From contig JAATFX010000035.1 of the NCBI GenBank assembly GCA_015654925.1, positions 62,001 to 126,000 on the forward strand: a stretch of DNA of 64,000 nucleotides. Direction: 5' to 3'. A model generated the notes under the pieces. It saw only the letters and a program-made list of their open reading frames with translations. It was not told the origin of the DNA and searched no databases. Made by a program: the position numbers and the translations under genes. Source of the stretch: Enterobacterales bacterium. GTDB lineage: Bacteria; Pseudomonadota; Gammaproteobacteria; Enterobacterales; Enterobacteriaceae. Positions within the stretch are counted from its first letter, which is position 1; each line of letters starts with the position of its first letter. Below, piece after piece: positions 27,937 through 36,729 of this stretch.

Positions 27937-28971
27937 TTAGCGGTTGCGCGCCGTTTTATCCGCCGCGACCCGGGCGTGGATTTTGCCGCGAAACACCCAG
28001 AACCCATAGGTGTTGTAAGCCAGCGTCACCGGAATCAGTACCGCAAACCCGATTAACAAAAAACCTTGGCTCAGGGCGGGAGCGGCGGCGGCATGAAGCG
28101 ACAGCCCCGGCGGGATGATCGCCGGATAGACCGCCAGCAGCAGCGCGGCGAAGGCGACGGCGACGCCCCCAAGCGTCATGCACAGCGGCAGCATGGGGAA
28201 ACGTCCGGCCGGCGCCCACCAAAAGCCGCCGGCCAGCAATAGCAGCAACGCGGCCAGCGGCAGGCTAAAACGCAGGTCGGACAGATGCCGCCGGTACGCG
28301 CCGTGCAGCCCCCAGGTGTGGACCAGCAGCAGCAAGATCAACACCAGCGCCAGCGCCCCCAGCACCCGCCCATGCCGCCGCGCCCGGGCCTGCAGGCCGC
28401 CTTCGGTGCGCCACACCAGCCAGCCGGCGCCCAGCAGGGCATAACCGGCCATCAGCGCCAGCGCGCAAAACGCTGGGAAGATGCCCAGCCATTCCCAGCC
28501 ATCGCCGGTATAACGGACGCCGTCATGGGGAATGCCCTGGATAAAAACGCCCATGATAAGGCCCTGGCTGGCGGCCGCCAGGGCCGAACCGCCCATTAGC
28601 AGGGCATCGAAGATGCGCCGTCGTCCGGGCCGGGCGCGATCGCGGTATTCAATGGCCATGCCGCGCGCCACCAGCGCCAGCAGCATCATAAAGGCGGGAA
28701 TATACAGGGCGCTGAACAGGATGCTATAGGCCGCGGGAAACAGCGCCAGCAGGCCGCCGCCCCCCAGCACCAGCCAGGTTTCGTTGCCGTCCCATACCGG
28801 CAGCAGCGACAGCGTCATGATATGCCGATCCTCTTCGCCGCGGTTAAGGGCGTACAGCATGCCCACCCCCAAATCGGTGCCGTCCAGCAGGACATACACC
28901 AGCACGCTGAAAGCCAGCGCGGCGGCGGACAACTGCTGGATTAGCATGACGGATAACATCGGCGCATTCAT
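27937..28971 (-). CDS. Cytochrome bd-type quinol oxidase subunit II (CIO/CydB family)
   Basis: A 344-residue membrane subunit with about eight to nine segments. The N-terminal block YVLLDGTDLGVGMLYAL and LLPVWDGNETWLVLGGGGLLALFPAAY are diagnostic for CydB/CioB. It pairs with the subunit I gene, which it overlaps by 4 bases. It is the last gene of a leftward operon with formate dehydrogenase. Confidence 0.9.
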   Translation of the reverse strand: MNAPMLSVMLIQQLSAAALAFSVLVYVLLDGTDLGVGMLYALNRGEEDRHIMTLSLLPVWDGNETWLVLGGGGLLALFPAAYSILFSALYIPAFMMLLALVARGMAIEYRDRARPGRRRIFDALLMGGSALAAASQGLIMGVFIQGIPHDGVRYTGDGWEWLGIFPAFCALALMAGYALLGAGWLVWRTEGGLQARARRHGRVLGALALVLILLLLVHTWGLHGAYRRHLSDLRFSLPLAALLLLLAGGFWWAPAGRFPMLPLCMTLGGVAVAFAALLLAVYPAIIPPGLSLHAAAAPALSQGFLLIGFAVLIPVTLAYNTYGFWVFRGKIHARVAADKTARNR

Positions 28972-30383
28972 CCCTTGTCCTCCGGACCGGAACGCCCGTA
29001 TGGCGGCCGTTCGCCCGACCCGGTCCGGCGCGCCAGCGAAGGCACCGGCCCTTGTTCCCCCGGCTGCGGCGCATGGGCCAGCAGGCGCAGCAGGTACCAG
29101 ACGCCGGTGCCGAACACCCCGGCATAGACCACTACCACTCCCAGGGTGGAGGCGATCACCAGCGCCGGCGATACTGGCGATCCGCTTTCGGCGGTGCGCA
29201 TCAGGCCAAACACGGTAAAAGGCTGCCGGCCGGTTTCAGTCACCAGCCAGCCGGCCAGCATGGCGATAAACCCCGTCGGCGCCAGGGGAACCATCAGGCG
29301 TTGCAGCCAGCGCGCGCGCCATAACCCACCCCGCCAGCGCACGATAACTCCCGCCGCGCCCGCCGCCGTCATAATCAGGCCCAGCCCCACCATAATGCGG
29401 AAGGCGAAAAAAACCGTGGGCACGTGGGGGATATCCCTGGCGGGGAATTCATTCAGGCTTTTAATGGCGCCGGTCAGGTTATGGCGCAAATATAGCGAGC
29501 CGACATGGGGAATGGCGACTTCCCAATGATTGCGCCGCGCCGCCATATCGGGCAGGGCGAACAGGCGCATCGGTTCGCCCGCGCCCGGCGGCGGCTTATC
29601 CCAGGCGCCTTCCATGGCCGCCACCTTTTGCGGCTGGTAGCGCAGGGTATTCTCCCCGTGCAAATCCCCGGCGATGATTTGCAGCGGGCTGGCGACGGCC
29701 ACCGCCCATAGCGCCATGGAAAACATCAGGCGCGCCCCCGCATTGCCGGCGTCGCGCAGCAGGTGCCAGGCGCCGGCGGCGGCCACCATAAACGCCGTGC
29801 CCAGGATGGCCGCCAGCAGCATATGCGCCAGGCGATAGCTAAACGAAGGGTTAAAGATAATATCCGGCCAGTGCAGGGGATTGAAGCGGCCGTCGGCGCC
29901 GAGGGTGAAGCCCGCCGGGGTCTGCATCCACGAGTTGGCGGAAATAATCCAGAAGGCGCTGAACAGCGATCCCAGCGCCACCATGCAGGTGGTAAAAAAA
30001 TGCACTTTCGGCCCGACTTTATGCAGGCCGAACAGCATGATGCCCATAAACCCGGCTTCGAGAAAAAACGCCACCAGCACTTCATAAAACATGAGCGGCC
30101 CGATAATCGGCCCCGCGCGGGTGGATAATTCCCCCCAATTAGTGCCGAACTCGAACTCCATCACCACACCCGAAACCACCCCTACCGCCACGTTGAGGGC
30201 AAAAACTTTTAGCCAGAACTGATACACATCCAGGTAAACCTGCCGCCGGCGCCACAGCCATAGCCCTTCCAGCACCAGCAGAAACTGGGCCAGGCCGAGG
30301 GTAAACGCCGCCAGCACAATATGGAAGCCGATGGTAAAGGCGAATTGAATGCGGGCAATCAGCAATAGCGATTCATGTTCCAT
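28968..30383 (-). CDS. Cytochrome bd-type quinol oxidase subunit I (CIO type)
   Basis: A 471-residue haem-bearing subunit that oxidises quinol and reduces O2 to water. Haem-ligand regions are visible: the N-terminal His in FTIGFHIVLAAF, GVVSGVVMEFEFGTNW, and the oxygen-site region AGDLHGENTLRYQPQKVAAMEGAW. The loop between membrane segments 6 and 7 is short and the protein is shorter than E. coli CydA, which points to the CIO (cyanide-insensitive) class. It starts 36 bases after the DUF1641 gene, in the same operon. Confidence 0.88.
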   Translation of the reverse strand: MEHESLLLIARIQFAFTIGFHIVLAAFTLGLAQFLLVLEGLWLWRRRQVYLDVYQFWLKVFALNVAVGVVSGVVMEFEFGTNWGELSTRAGPIIGPLMFYEVLVAFFLEAGFMGIMLFGLHKVGPKVHFFTTCMVALGSLFSAFWIISANSWMQTPAGFTLGADGRFNPLHWPDIIFNPSFSYRLAHMLLAAILGTAFMVAAAGAWHLLRDAGNAGARLMFSMALWAVAVASPLQIIAGDLHGENTLRYQPQKVAAMEGAWDKPPPGAGEPMRLFALPDMAARRNHWEVAIPHVGSLYLRHNLTGAIKSLNEFPARDIPHVPTVFFAFRIMVGLGLIMTAAGAAGVIVRWRGGLWRARWLQRLMVPLAPTGFIAMLAGWLVTETGRQPFTVFGLMRTAESGSPVSPALVIASTLGVVVVYAGVFGTGVWYLLRLLAHAPQPGEQGPVPSLARRTGSGERPPYGRSGPEDKG

Positions 30384-30419
30384 CGGACCCTTATTCCGGC
30401 TCTGGCGGCCGGGGTGGCA

Positions 30420-30908
30420 TCAGGCATCGCTGGGCTTGCCGGTAAACGAAGATATGGGTTTATCCACCTCCTCGTCCATCCGGCGGGTAAAGGCTTTCAT
30501 CCCTTCGATAAGCGGGGTGACGGCGTGCCAGAAGGCGTCATCGTTAAGCATTTTGTAAAGGCCGCGCACGCCCGGCGCGTCCGGCGGTTGCCGGGCGCCG
30601 TCCTCCCTGCCGCGCCCGAGGGTATCGATCATATCGCGCACTGCGAACACCGTTTTGTAAAATTGGCCGGGAGGGAAGGTGGATAACGCCATCAGCAGCA
30701 CCGACAGGTTTTGTATAACATTGAGCGAACCTTCCCGGTTCAGCCCGTTGACCAGTACCTGGGCGATCTGGTTGTTGGCCGCCACCAGGTCGTTGGCCAG
30801 GCGCAGCACGCCATGTTCATGCAGGGTTTGCAGCAGGCGCTCCAGCTCCTCGTGGGCGTCGGGGCCGATTTTCGGCGGTTCGACCTCGTAGGGGATAGGT
30901 TTAGCCAT
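30420..30908 (-). CDS. DUF1641 protein associated with formate dehydrogenase
   Basis: A 162-residue soluble protein of the DUF1641 family, commonly encoded next to NuoG-like formate dehydrogenases. The block NLSVLLMALSTFPPG and the C-terminal GLYKMLNDDAFWHAVTPLIEGMKAF are its best conserved parts. It overlaps the fdh gene by one base, implying tight co-expression. Function unknown; perhaps an electron-transfer or assembly partner. Confidence 0.8.
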   Translation of the reverse strand: MAKPIPYEVEPPKIGPDAHEELERLLQTLHEHGVLRLANDLVAANNQIAQVLVNGLNREGSLNVIQNLSVLLMALSTFPPGQFYKTVFAVRDMIDTLGRGREDGARQPPDAPGVRGLYKMLNDDAFWHAVTPLIEGMKAFTRRMDEEVDKPISSFTGKPSDA

Positions 30909-33880
30909 TAGAATTTCTCCGGATGCGGTTCTTGGTCGGGCGGCGCGATGTAATCATCCCGCGCCCATTTCTGCTCCACCGGCACTTTATCGATGGGGGT
31001 GCGCTTGCCGAAGCGGAAATTATGGCGCGGCAGGGGCGAGGCCATTTTCTCTTTGGTCAGCACGGTCAGGTTCACCGCCAGTTCTTTATAGGCCGGGGTA
31101 TTGACGTCGGGATCGTGGTGCTCGCCGGTTAAGGCGTTAACGCCGTCTTTGCCGTGATGGATCGGGATAAACAAGGTGGCGCCGGCCATGCGATCGGTAA
31201 TCACCGCCGGCACCTCTACGGAGGCGCGGCGCGAGGTAAGTTTTACCCAGGTGCCTTCTTCAATACCCCGCTGCGCCGCCAGTTCCGGGCTGATTTCCAC
31301 AAACCAGTTCGGCGACAGGGACCAGAAGCGCGGCCCGCGGCCGGTCTGGTTGGCGGCCTGGAACTGTTCCAGCATCCGGCCGTTATCGAGCATCAGGTCA
31401 TATTCCGCGTCCGGCGCCTCGGCCAGCGGTTTCCATTCCAGCGGGTAAAGCACCGCTTTGCCATCGGCGGTATGGAACCCATCGGTATACAGCAGCGGAG
31501 TGTCGGTGCCGTCGGCTTTCATCGGCCAGTGCAGCGACTGCCAGCCCGCCAGCCGGTCATAATTCACGCCGGCGAATACCTTGGCGATGCCCGCCGCCTC
31601 GGCCATGATTTGCGCCGGATGGGTATATCCCCAGGCATGGCCCATTTTCGCCGCCAACTCCGTCAGAATGCGCCAATCAGGACGGCTGTCGCCCAGCGGC
31701 GGCATAACTTCGTAAAAGCGCTGGATGCGGCGCTCGGTATTCACAAAAGACCCTTCTTTTTCCACGCTGGGGCAGCCGGGCAACACCACGTCGGCGAACT
31801 CGGCGGTGCGGCTCATAAAGAGATCTTGCACCACCAGGAACTCAAGGTTGGCAAAACCCTGGTGGACATTGCCGGTATCCGCGTCGGCAAAGGCGGTTTC
31901 CTCGCCAATCACATACATGGCTTTGATCTTTCCCTCTTTGGCATGCTGCACCATCAGGAAATTATCGTCGCCGGCCTTATCGGACAAGCTCTGCGGGTCA
32001 ACGCCCCAGGCATTGGCCCATTTGGCGCGCACAGCGTGGTCGGTGACTTTTTCATAACCGGGGTAGTAGTCCTTCAGACAGCCGAAATCGCTCGCGCCCT
32101 GGACGTTGTTATGCCCGCGCATGGGGTAACCGCCGGTGCCGGGCCGGCCGAAGTTACCGGTGACCAGCAGCAGGTTGGATAACGCGGTGCTGGTATCCGC
32201 CCCGTGGCTGTGCTGGGTGATACCCATCGCCCACAGCAGGCACACGGATTTTGCCTGCCCGATGGCTTCGGCGGCGTCAATCAGCTGCGCCATGGGAATA
32301 CCGGTCATTTCCGCGGCGAATTCCAGGGTAAAAGGTTCGAGGGACTGGCGGTACTCGTCCACCTGATTGACCCATCGGTCGAGGAATTCCCGATCGGCAT
32401 AATCATGATCAAACATATACCGCGCCATGGCGGACGCCCAGATCAGGTCGGTGCCGGAAGTAATGCGCAGGAAGAGATCGGCGCGTTCGGCCATTTCGTG
32501 TTTGCGGGGGTCCACCACGATCAGTTTCTGGCCGTGGTGTTTACGGGCCGCCTTGAGTTTGGCGGCGATCACCGGGTGATTCTCCGCCAGGTTGCTGCCG
32601 ACGAGCACGATCAAATCCGCCTGCTCCAGATCGTTGATGGTGCCGGCATCGCCGCCATAACCTACCGTACGGAACAGCCCCTGGGTGGCGGGGTTCTGGC
32701 AGTAACGGGACGAGTTATCGACGCTATTGGTGCCGATAATCAGCCGGGCGATTTTCTGGGTCAGGTAAGCTTCTTCATTACTGGCTTTGCTCGAACCGAT
32801 AAAACCGATGCTATCGGCGCCGTGGGTGTTGCGGATCTCCAGCAGGCGGCGTGCCACCAGATCGAGCGCCTCGTCCCAGCTCGCCGGGCGAAAACGGCCG
32901 TTTTCCCGGATCAGCGGGGTGGTCAGGCGCTGGTCGCTATTAATGAAATCCCAGCCGAATTTGCCTTTGATGCAGGTGGAAATGCCGTTGGCCGGAGCAT
33001 CGACCACCGGCTGCACTTTGAGGATATGGCGATCGCGGGTCCACATTTCAAATGAGCAGCCCACGGCGCAGTAGGTGCAGACGGTTTTGGTCCGTTTGAT
33101 TTCCGGCTGGCGCCAGTGCATATCCATCATGGAGATGCCGGTGATAATCTCGGCGCCGGTGGTATTCTCAATGGTTTTGATCATATCGATCAGCGGGCGC
33201 TTGAGCGTGGGAGCCATGGCGGTGAACGGCCCGGCGTCCGGCTGCATGGTTTTTTCCATCAAGGCATTGCACGGGCAGACCGTCACGCAGTGGCCGCAGC
33301 TGACGCAGCTCGAACCGGCGATCTTTTCACCGCCGTCCCACAATACGCGCGGATGCTCCGCGCTATAGTCAATGCTCAGGGTCTCGTTGACTTCCACGTT
33401 CTGGCAGGCATCCACGCAGCGGCCGCACAAAATGCACTGGTCGGGATCATAGGTATAAAACGGGTTGGAAAAGTCTTTTTCGTAGGGCTTGCGCTCATAC
33501 TTATAGCGCTGAATGGGAATATGCATATCGGCCATGGTGTTATGCAAAGTGCAATCGCCGGTATTGTGCTCGCACACCGTGCAATACAGCTCATGCTTGG
33601 CCAGCAGGCGATCCATGCCTTCGTGCTGCGCCGCCTTGGCGGTCGCGCCTACGCTTGAGAGCACCATGCCGTCGGCGGTGCGCAGCGTGCAGCCGCGTAC
33701 CAGCTTATTATCCTGCTCGACCCAGCACACATCGCAGGTTTTGAGCGGTTCCAGGGCCGGGTGATAACATACGTGGGGCAGGTTAATCCCCTGCGCGGTC
33801 AAAAAATCCACCAGCGGCACATCGGCTTTGCCGGTGAGCGGCGCCCCGTCGAAAATAATGGTGCAGTCTGTCTGGCTCAT
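30908..33880 (-). CDS. Cytoplasmic formate dehydrogenase, catalytic subunit with N-terminal NuoG-like Fe-S domain
   Basis: A 990-residue molybdopterin enzyme. Residues 1-80 are a [2Fe-2S] domain (CYHPALEPLKTCDVCW ... RGC). Next come a His-Cys Fe-S motif (HELYCTVCEHNTGDC), two [4Fe-4S] ferredoxin motifs (CILCGRCVDAC, CVSCGHCVTVCPC) and the catalytic formate dehydrogenase domain with its own cluster (CTYCAVGCSF). The active-site residue is Cys in SSRYCQNPATQG, not selenocysteine. There is no Tat signal, so it is cytoplasmic. Its operon partners are DUF1641 and a bd-type oxidase. No FdhD or NADH-binding subunit is in the window, so the electron acceptor is open. Confidence 0.88.
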   Translation of the reverse strand: MSQTDCTIIFDGAPLTGKADVPLVDFLTAQGINLPHVCYHPALEPLKTCDVCWVEQDNKLVRGCTLRTADGMVLSSVGATAKAAQHEGMDRLLAKHELYCTVCEHNTGDCTLHNTMADMHIPIQRYKYERKPYEKDFSNPFYTYDPDQCILCGRCVDACQNVEVNETLSIDYSAEHPRVLWDGGEKIAGSSCVSCGHCVTVCPCNALMEKTMQPDAGPFTAMAPTLKRPLIDMIKTIENTTGAEIITGISMMDMHWRQPEIKRTKTVCTYCAVGCSFEMWTRDRHILKVQPVVDAPANGISTCIKGKFGWDFINSDQRLTTPLIRENGRFRPASWDEALDLVARRLLEIRNTHGADSIGFIGSSKASNEEAYLTQKIARLIIGTNSVDNSSRYCQNPATQGLFRTVGYGGDAGTINDLEQADLIVLVGSNLAENHPVIAAKLKAARKHHGQKLIVVDPRKHEMAERADLFLRITSGTDLIWASAMARYMFDHDYADREFLDRWVNQVDEYRQSLEPFTLEFAAEMTGIPMAQLIDAAEAIGQAKSVCLLWAMGITQHSHGADTSTALSNLLLVTGNFGRPGTGGYPMRGHNNVQGASDFGCLKDYYPGYEKVTDHAVRAKWANAWGVDPQSLSDKAGDDNFLMVQHAKEGKIKAMYVIGEETAFADADTGNVHQGFANLEFLVVQDLFMSRTAEFADVVLPGCPSVEKEGSFVNTERRIQRFYEVMPPLGDSRPDWRILTELAAKMGHAWGYTHPAQIMAEAAGIAKVFAGVNYDRLAGWQSLHWPMKADGTDTPLLYTDGFHTADGKAVLYPLEWKPLAEAPDAEYDLMLDNGRMLEQFQAANQTGRGPRFWSLSPNWFVEISPELAAQRGIEEGTWVKLTSRRASVEVPAVITDRMAGATLFIPIHHGKDGVNALTGEHHDPDVNTPAYKELAVNLTVLTKEKMASPLPRHNFRFGKRTPIDKVPVEQKWARDDYIAPPDQEPHPEKF

Positions 33881-34058
33881 CAGGCTACCTCAAATACCGC
33901 TGCTTACCTCATTTCCCCTATCCGCCGCACCTGGCAGACGGTGTGATAGTTTTAAAGGTAGCCGCAAATAGTTGATGCGCAATAGCCACACAAGTTGCAG
34001 TGTGTTGCGAATTATTACCGTTCAGGTAAATTTGATGTTAAAAAACGGGGTTGCATTC

Positions 34059-34940
34059 TCATAATTTGAAGCTGCCGTTGACCACCGTGACCGATTGACC
34101 GGCAATCCAGGGAGCACCCGCGGTAAAATAAACCTGTAAGCGGCCGCTGCGTTGCAGCGCGGTGCCCTGCCGAACGCGGTAGGATTGCGCGAACGAGGGA
34201 TTGTCGGGAAAACCCTGGGCATGCAGCAGACGCGCCAGACAGGCGTTGGCACTGCCGGTAACCGGATCTTCCACCAGCGCGCCCAGCTCCACCACAAACG
34301 CCCTGACTTCATAATCCGCCTGGCCGTCCGCCGGATGCGGGCCGTAAATGGCCAGTCCGTTGGCTTCGCAGCGCCTTAATAATCGCTCCAGCGCGGCGCT
34401 GTCCGGAGTGATTTGCAAGCACGCCTGCGCGCTGTCGGCCCGTACCACCAGCCAGCGGATGCCCATGTCCACCACCACCGGCGGCGACCAGGTTACCCGG
34501 GTGGCGCCGCCCACCGCCGCGTTAAGCAGTGGAAAGTAGCTTTCGTTGACCGTGAATATTTGCGCCTGCGGCGCCTGGAAGGCCAGTTGGCCGGCGCAGG
34601 AGAGGTCTATCTCCACCAGCCCGATGCCGCATTGCTGTATTAGCCGGGCGCGGGTCTTGGGTTTAAAACCGCTTTCCAGCAGAGCATGAGCGGTGCCCAG
34701 CGTAGGATGGCCGGCGAAGGGCAGCTCTCCCGACGGCGAAAAAATGCGGACGTGATAATCGGCCCCGGACAGGGAAGGAGGCAGGACAAAGGTGGTTTCG
34801 GATAAGTTGGTCCAGCGGGCCACCGCCATCATCTGTTGATCGGATAAGCCGTCGGCGTCGAGAATTACCGCCAGCGGATTACCCAGCAGGGGGGTGTCGG
34901 TGAAGACATCAACCTGTTTAAAACAGCGCAACTCGGTCAT
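34059..34940 (-). CDS. PhzF-family isomerase
   Basis: A 293-residue protein of the PhzF/diaminopimelate-epimerase-like fold. The N-terminal block QVDVFTDTPLLGNPLAVILDADGL and NLSETTFVLPPS contain the conserved Glu, FSPSGELPFAGHPTLGTAH follows, and ALVEDPVTGSANACL lies near the C terminus. The Met at 34940 is chosen because AAAGGA lies just upstream and the extra 38 residues of the open frame have no family similarity. Substrate unknown; there are no phenazine genes nearby. Confidence 0.83.
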   Translation of the reverse strand: MTELRCFKQVDVFTDTPLLGNPLAVILDADGLSDQQMMAVARWTNLSETTFVLPPSLSGADYHVRIFSPSGELPFAGHPTLGTAHALLESGFKPKTRARLIQQCGIGLVEIDLSCAGQLAFQAPQAQIFTVNESYFPLLNAAVGGATRVTWSPPVVVDMGIRWLVVRADSAQACLQITPDSAALERLLRRCEANGLAIYGPHPADGQADYEVRAFVVELGALVEDPVTGSANACLARLLHAQGFPDNPSFAQSYRVRQGTALQRSGRLQVYFTAGAPWIAGQSVTVVNGSFKL

Positions 34941-35113
34941 AACGCGTCCTTTGAGCACAGTGAGGCGACAGTTTTCGATTTTGGCTTGATTGGGGGATAA
35001 CTGCAAGTGGAGTGAAAGTGCTGATAACCGTGGATAAAAAAACCGCACTACCAAATGTCAGGAAATAGCCTAACAGTTGACGTGCGGTTTTCAAACGCGC
35101 TTAAACCCTGATA

Positions 35114-35257
35114 TTAGCGGCCAGGGCCGCCATAATGACCGCCGCCGCCGCCACCACCGTGGCCCCCACCGCCGCCGCCCCAAGGCGGTGGCCACAGACA
35201 GCCGCTCAGGGCGGCGCTAAGAACGATAATCCCGAGAAATACCATGATACGACGCAT
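35114..35257 (-). CDS. Small glycine-rich lipoprotein
   Basis: A 47-residue protein. Met-Arg-Arg and a hydrophobic stretch (IMVFLGIIVLSAA) precede the lipobox L-S-G-C20, so it is a predicted lipoprotein. The mature part is W-P-P-P-W followed by Gly/His runs (G6-H-G7-H-Y) and GGPGR. The ATG has a GGAG ribosome-binding site 7 bases upstream. No family name is claimed. It could be taken for simple-sequence DNA, but the intact lipobox and ribosome-binding site argue for a gene. Confidence 0.7.
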   Translation of the reverse strand: MRRIMVFLGIIVLSAALSGCLWPPPWGGGGGGHGGGGGGGHYGGPGR

Positions 35258-35500
35258 TGGCGTGCTCCATATATTAAGAATTGCCTCACCTTTAAATCAT
35301 TTACTTTATATAGGTCGGGGTCAACGCGGTTAACCGTAAAGATATTTATCGGAGATGTTTCTATTTGCGATTATTAATGGAAAAAGAAGATTTGGCGGGA
35401 AAAGGAATAATACAGGTCTTAATGGAAATAAGAAAAGACTTAATTACCGGTAATTTTATTTTTTTCCGGCGGGGTGAATTAGGATTATTCTTGCGGGGGG

Positions 35501-35536
35501 AAAAAAGCGTTTGCGAAGAGAAAATACGCAAACGCT
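35501..35536 (-). terminator. Rho-independent terminator of the first DUF1471 gene
   Basis: On the minus strand a 10-bp stem (AGCGTTTGCG/CGCAAACGCT, 11-base loop) is followed by six T residues, about 60 bases after the gene at 35596. The rest of 35258-35595 is AT-rich and shows no gene. Confidence 0.8.
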
Positions 35537-35595
35537 ATTAGAAAGAGAAATAACCGACGGATTTTAAATACTGGCCGGCTGGCGCCGGTAACGCA

Positions 35596-35853
35596 TTATT
35601 CATAGACCACCGACGTGCTGTGCATATTGTTTTGGCCCGAAACCGATGTCATCGGATAGGCGCGGGCACCGTCCTTGGCAACTTTTTCGCTGGGGTTGCC
35701 CAGCCGTGACGGCATCTCGTGCCTGTCGCTGGCGGTGATTACCGCGGCCTGTTGCCCGTCATAAGAGCTGACGTGGGTCATATCGGCGGCAAAACTACCG
35801 TAGGATAAAGCGCTTAGAACCAGGGCGGCGATGGTAAGGCTGAATATTTTCAT
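35596..35853 (-). CDS. DUF1471 (YhcN/BhsA-like) secreted protein
   Basis: An 85-residue protein with a signal peptide (MKIFSLTIAALVLSALSYGSFA-A) and the short DUF1471 domain ending in SVSGQNNMHSTSVVYE, the family's C-terminal signature. Family members are periplasmic or outer-membrane stress and biofilm proteins in enterics. The Met at 35853 follows GGGAG; the open frame upstream is not used. The central region (SDRHEMPSRLGNPSEKV) differs from its neighbour at 36085. It has palindromic sites upstream. Confidence 0.82.
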   Translation of the reverse strand: MKIFSLTIAALVLSALSYGSFAADMTHVSSYDGQQAAVITASDRHEMPSRLGNPSEKVAKDGARAYPMTSVSGQNNMHSTSVVYE

Positions 35854-35939
35854 GATGGCGACTCCCGGTGCCGTCAAGCAGGTTCTCATTGACGGCAATG
35901 TTTTATTAACAACTACTAAACAAATAATAGACCTGTTCA

Positions 35940-35973
35940 TAAAAATGATCAATTTTTATTTAATGATCATTAA
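35940..35973. promoter_or_regulatory. TGATCA-centred palindromes upstream of the first DUF1471 gene
   Basis: TTAATGATCATTAA (35960-35973) is a perfect 14-bp palindrome. A second TGATCA-centred palindrome with one central mismatch (AAAAATGATCAATTTTT, 35941-35957) sits next to it. The first occurs again upstream of the other DUF1471 gene and, with two changes, upstream of the TetR gene. Confidence 0.55.
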
Positions 35974-36084
35974 TTTAATGATTCATGTATCTGATATATA
36001 TGAAAATTATCTTAATACCGCCAACAACGCCCGCATAGCATAACACCAGGCGGACGTCGTACCGGAAAAGTTGTCCGGCGACGA

Positions 36085-36351
36085 TTATTCATAGATTACC
36101 GCGGTGCCGTGCAGGTTATTCTGGCCGGAAGTGGAGGTAATTGTGAACGACTTGGCGCCGGCGGCCGCGGCCTTGGCGGATAATTGGCTTTCCAGCGAGG
36201 AAAGGTTGGTGCCGCCGGTGGCGCTGATTACGCCTACCTGCTGCTGTCCCGCCGGAGCGGAGCTCACCAGGTCGGCGGCGAAACTACCAAAAGAAACGGC
36301 GGCAAGGGCAATGGCGGCAAGAGCGTATTTTACGTTGTTGATGCGGTTCAT
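36085..36351 (-). CDS. DUF1471 (YhcN-like) secreted protein
   Basis: An 88-residue protein with a signal peptide (YALAAIALAAVSFGSFA-A) and a complete DUF1471 domain: QVGVISATGGTNLSSLESQL, AKAAAAGAKSFTITSTSGQNNLHGTAVIYE. The spacing and C-terminal motif are those of YhcN/McbA-type proteins induced by stress. It is a tandem paralogue of the gene at 35596 but better conserved in the first half. It has its own upstream palindrome and lies divergent from the TetR gene. Confidence 0.85.
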   Translation of the reverse strand: MNRINNVKYALAAIALAAVSFGSFAADLVSSAPAGQQQVGVISATGGTNLSSLESQLSAKAAAAGAKSFTITSTSGQNNLHGTAVIYE

Positions 36352-36450
36352 AATAGGTTCTCTCTATAGGTTTTCAGGATTAAGTGGGTAACATTATTTG
36401 TTAACGTTCGATAACTAAATACTAGCCATATCTACGCCACGGATCAAGAT

Positions 36451-36476
36451 AATATTTTAATGATCATTAATATATT
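36451..36476. promoter_or_regulatory. Extended TGATCA-centred palindrome upstream of the second DUF1471 gene
   Basis: The core TTAATGATCATTAA (36457-36470) is identical to that at 35960. The symmetry extends to 26 bp with only one mismatched pair. It lies about 105 bases before the 36351 start, in the 36352-36729 interval. Confidence 0.58.
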
Positions 36477-36633
36477 TATTATCTGTTTGTATAGTAAGAA
36501 AATTATTCTTGAAAGAAAGTGACGGCCGGCTGCGGCGGCAACCGAAACGGGGGGCAAATCCAGCTTTTGCAAGGACATGGGGCAAAAATTTAACATTCTT
36601 TGTGGAATGCGACGAAATACCCTTGTAATTTTT

Positions 36634-36647
36634 GTAATGATCGTTAA
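36634..36647. promoter_or_regulatory. Variant palindrome upstream of the TetR gene
   Basis: GTAATGATCGTTAA matches the TTAATGATCATTAA element at 12 of 14 positions and lies 83 bases before the TetR start, compatible with autoregulation. Nothing else is recognisable in the interval. Confidence 0.45.
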
Positions 36648-36729
36648 TTATATAGGGTGACGGATATTTATAACCATACCTTGATAAAAATCTCCTGTTT
36701 ATACCAGAACTGCGATAAGAGAGGATCAC

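Noticed and set aside
35130-35190. GCC/ACC trinucleotide-like repeat tract
   Set aside because: It is explained by the Gly codons of the small lipoprotein at 35114-35257, not by a separate repeat element.
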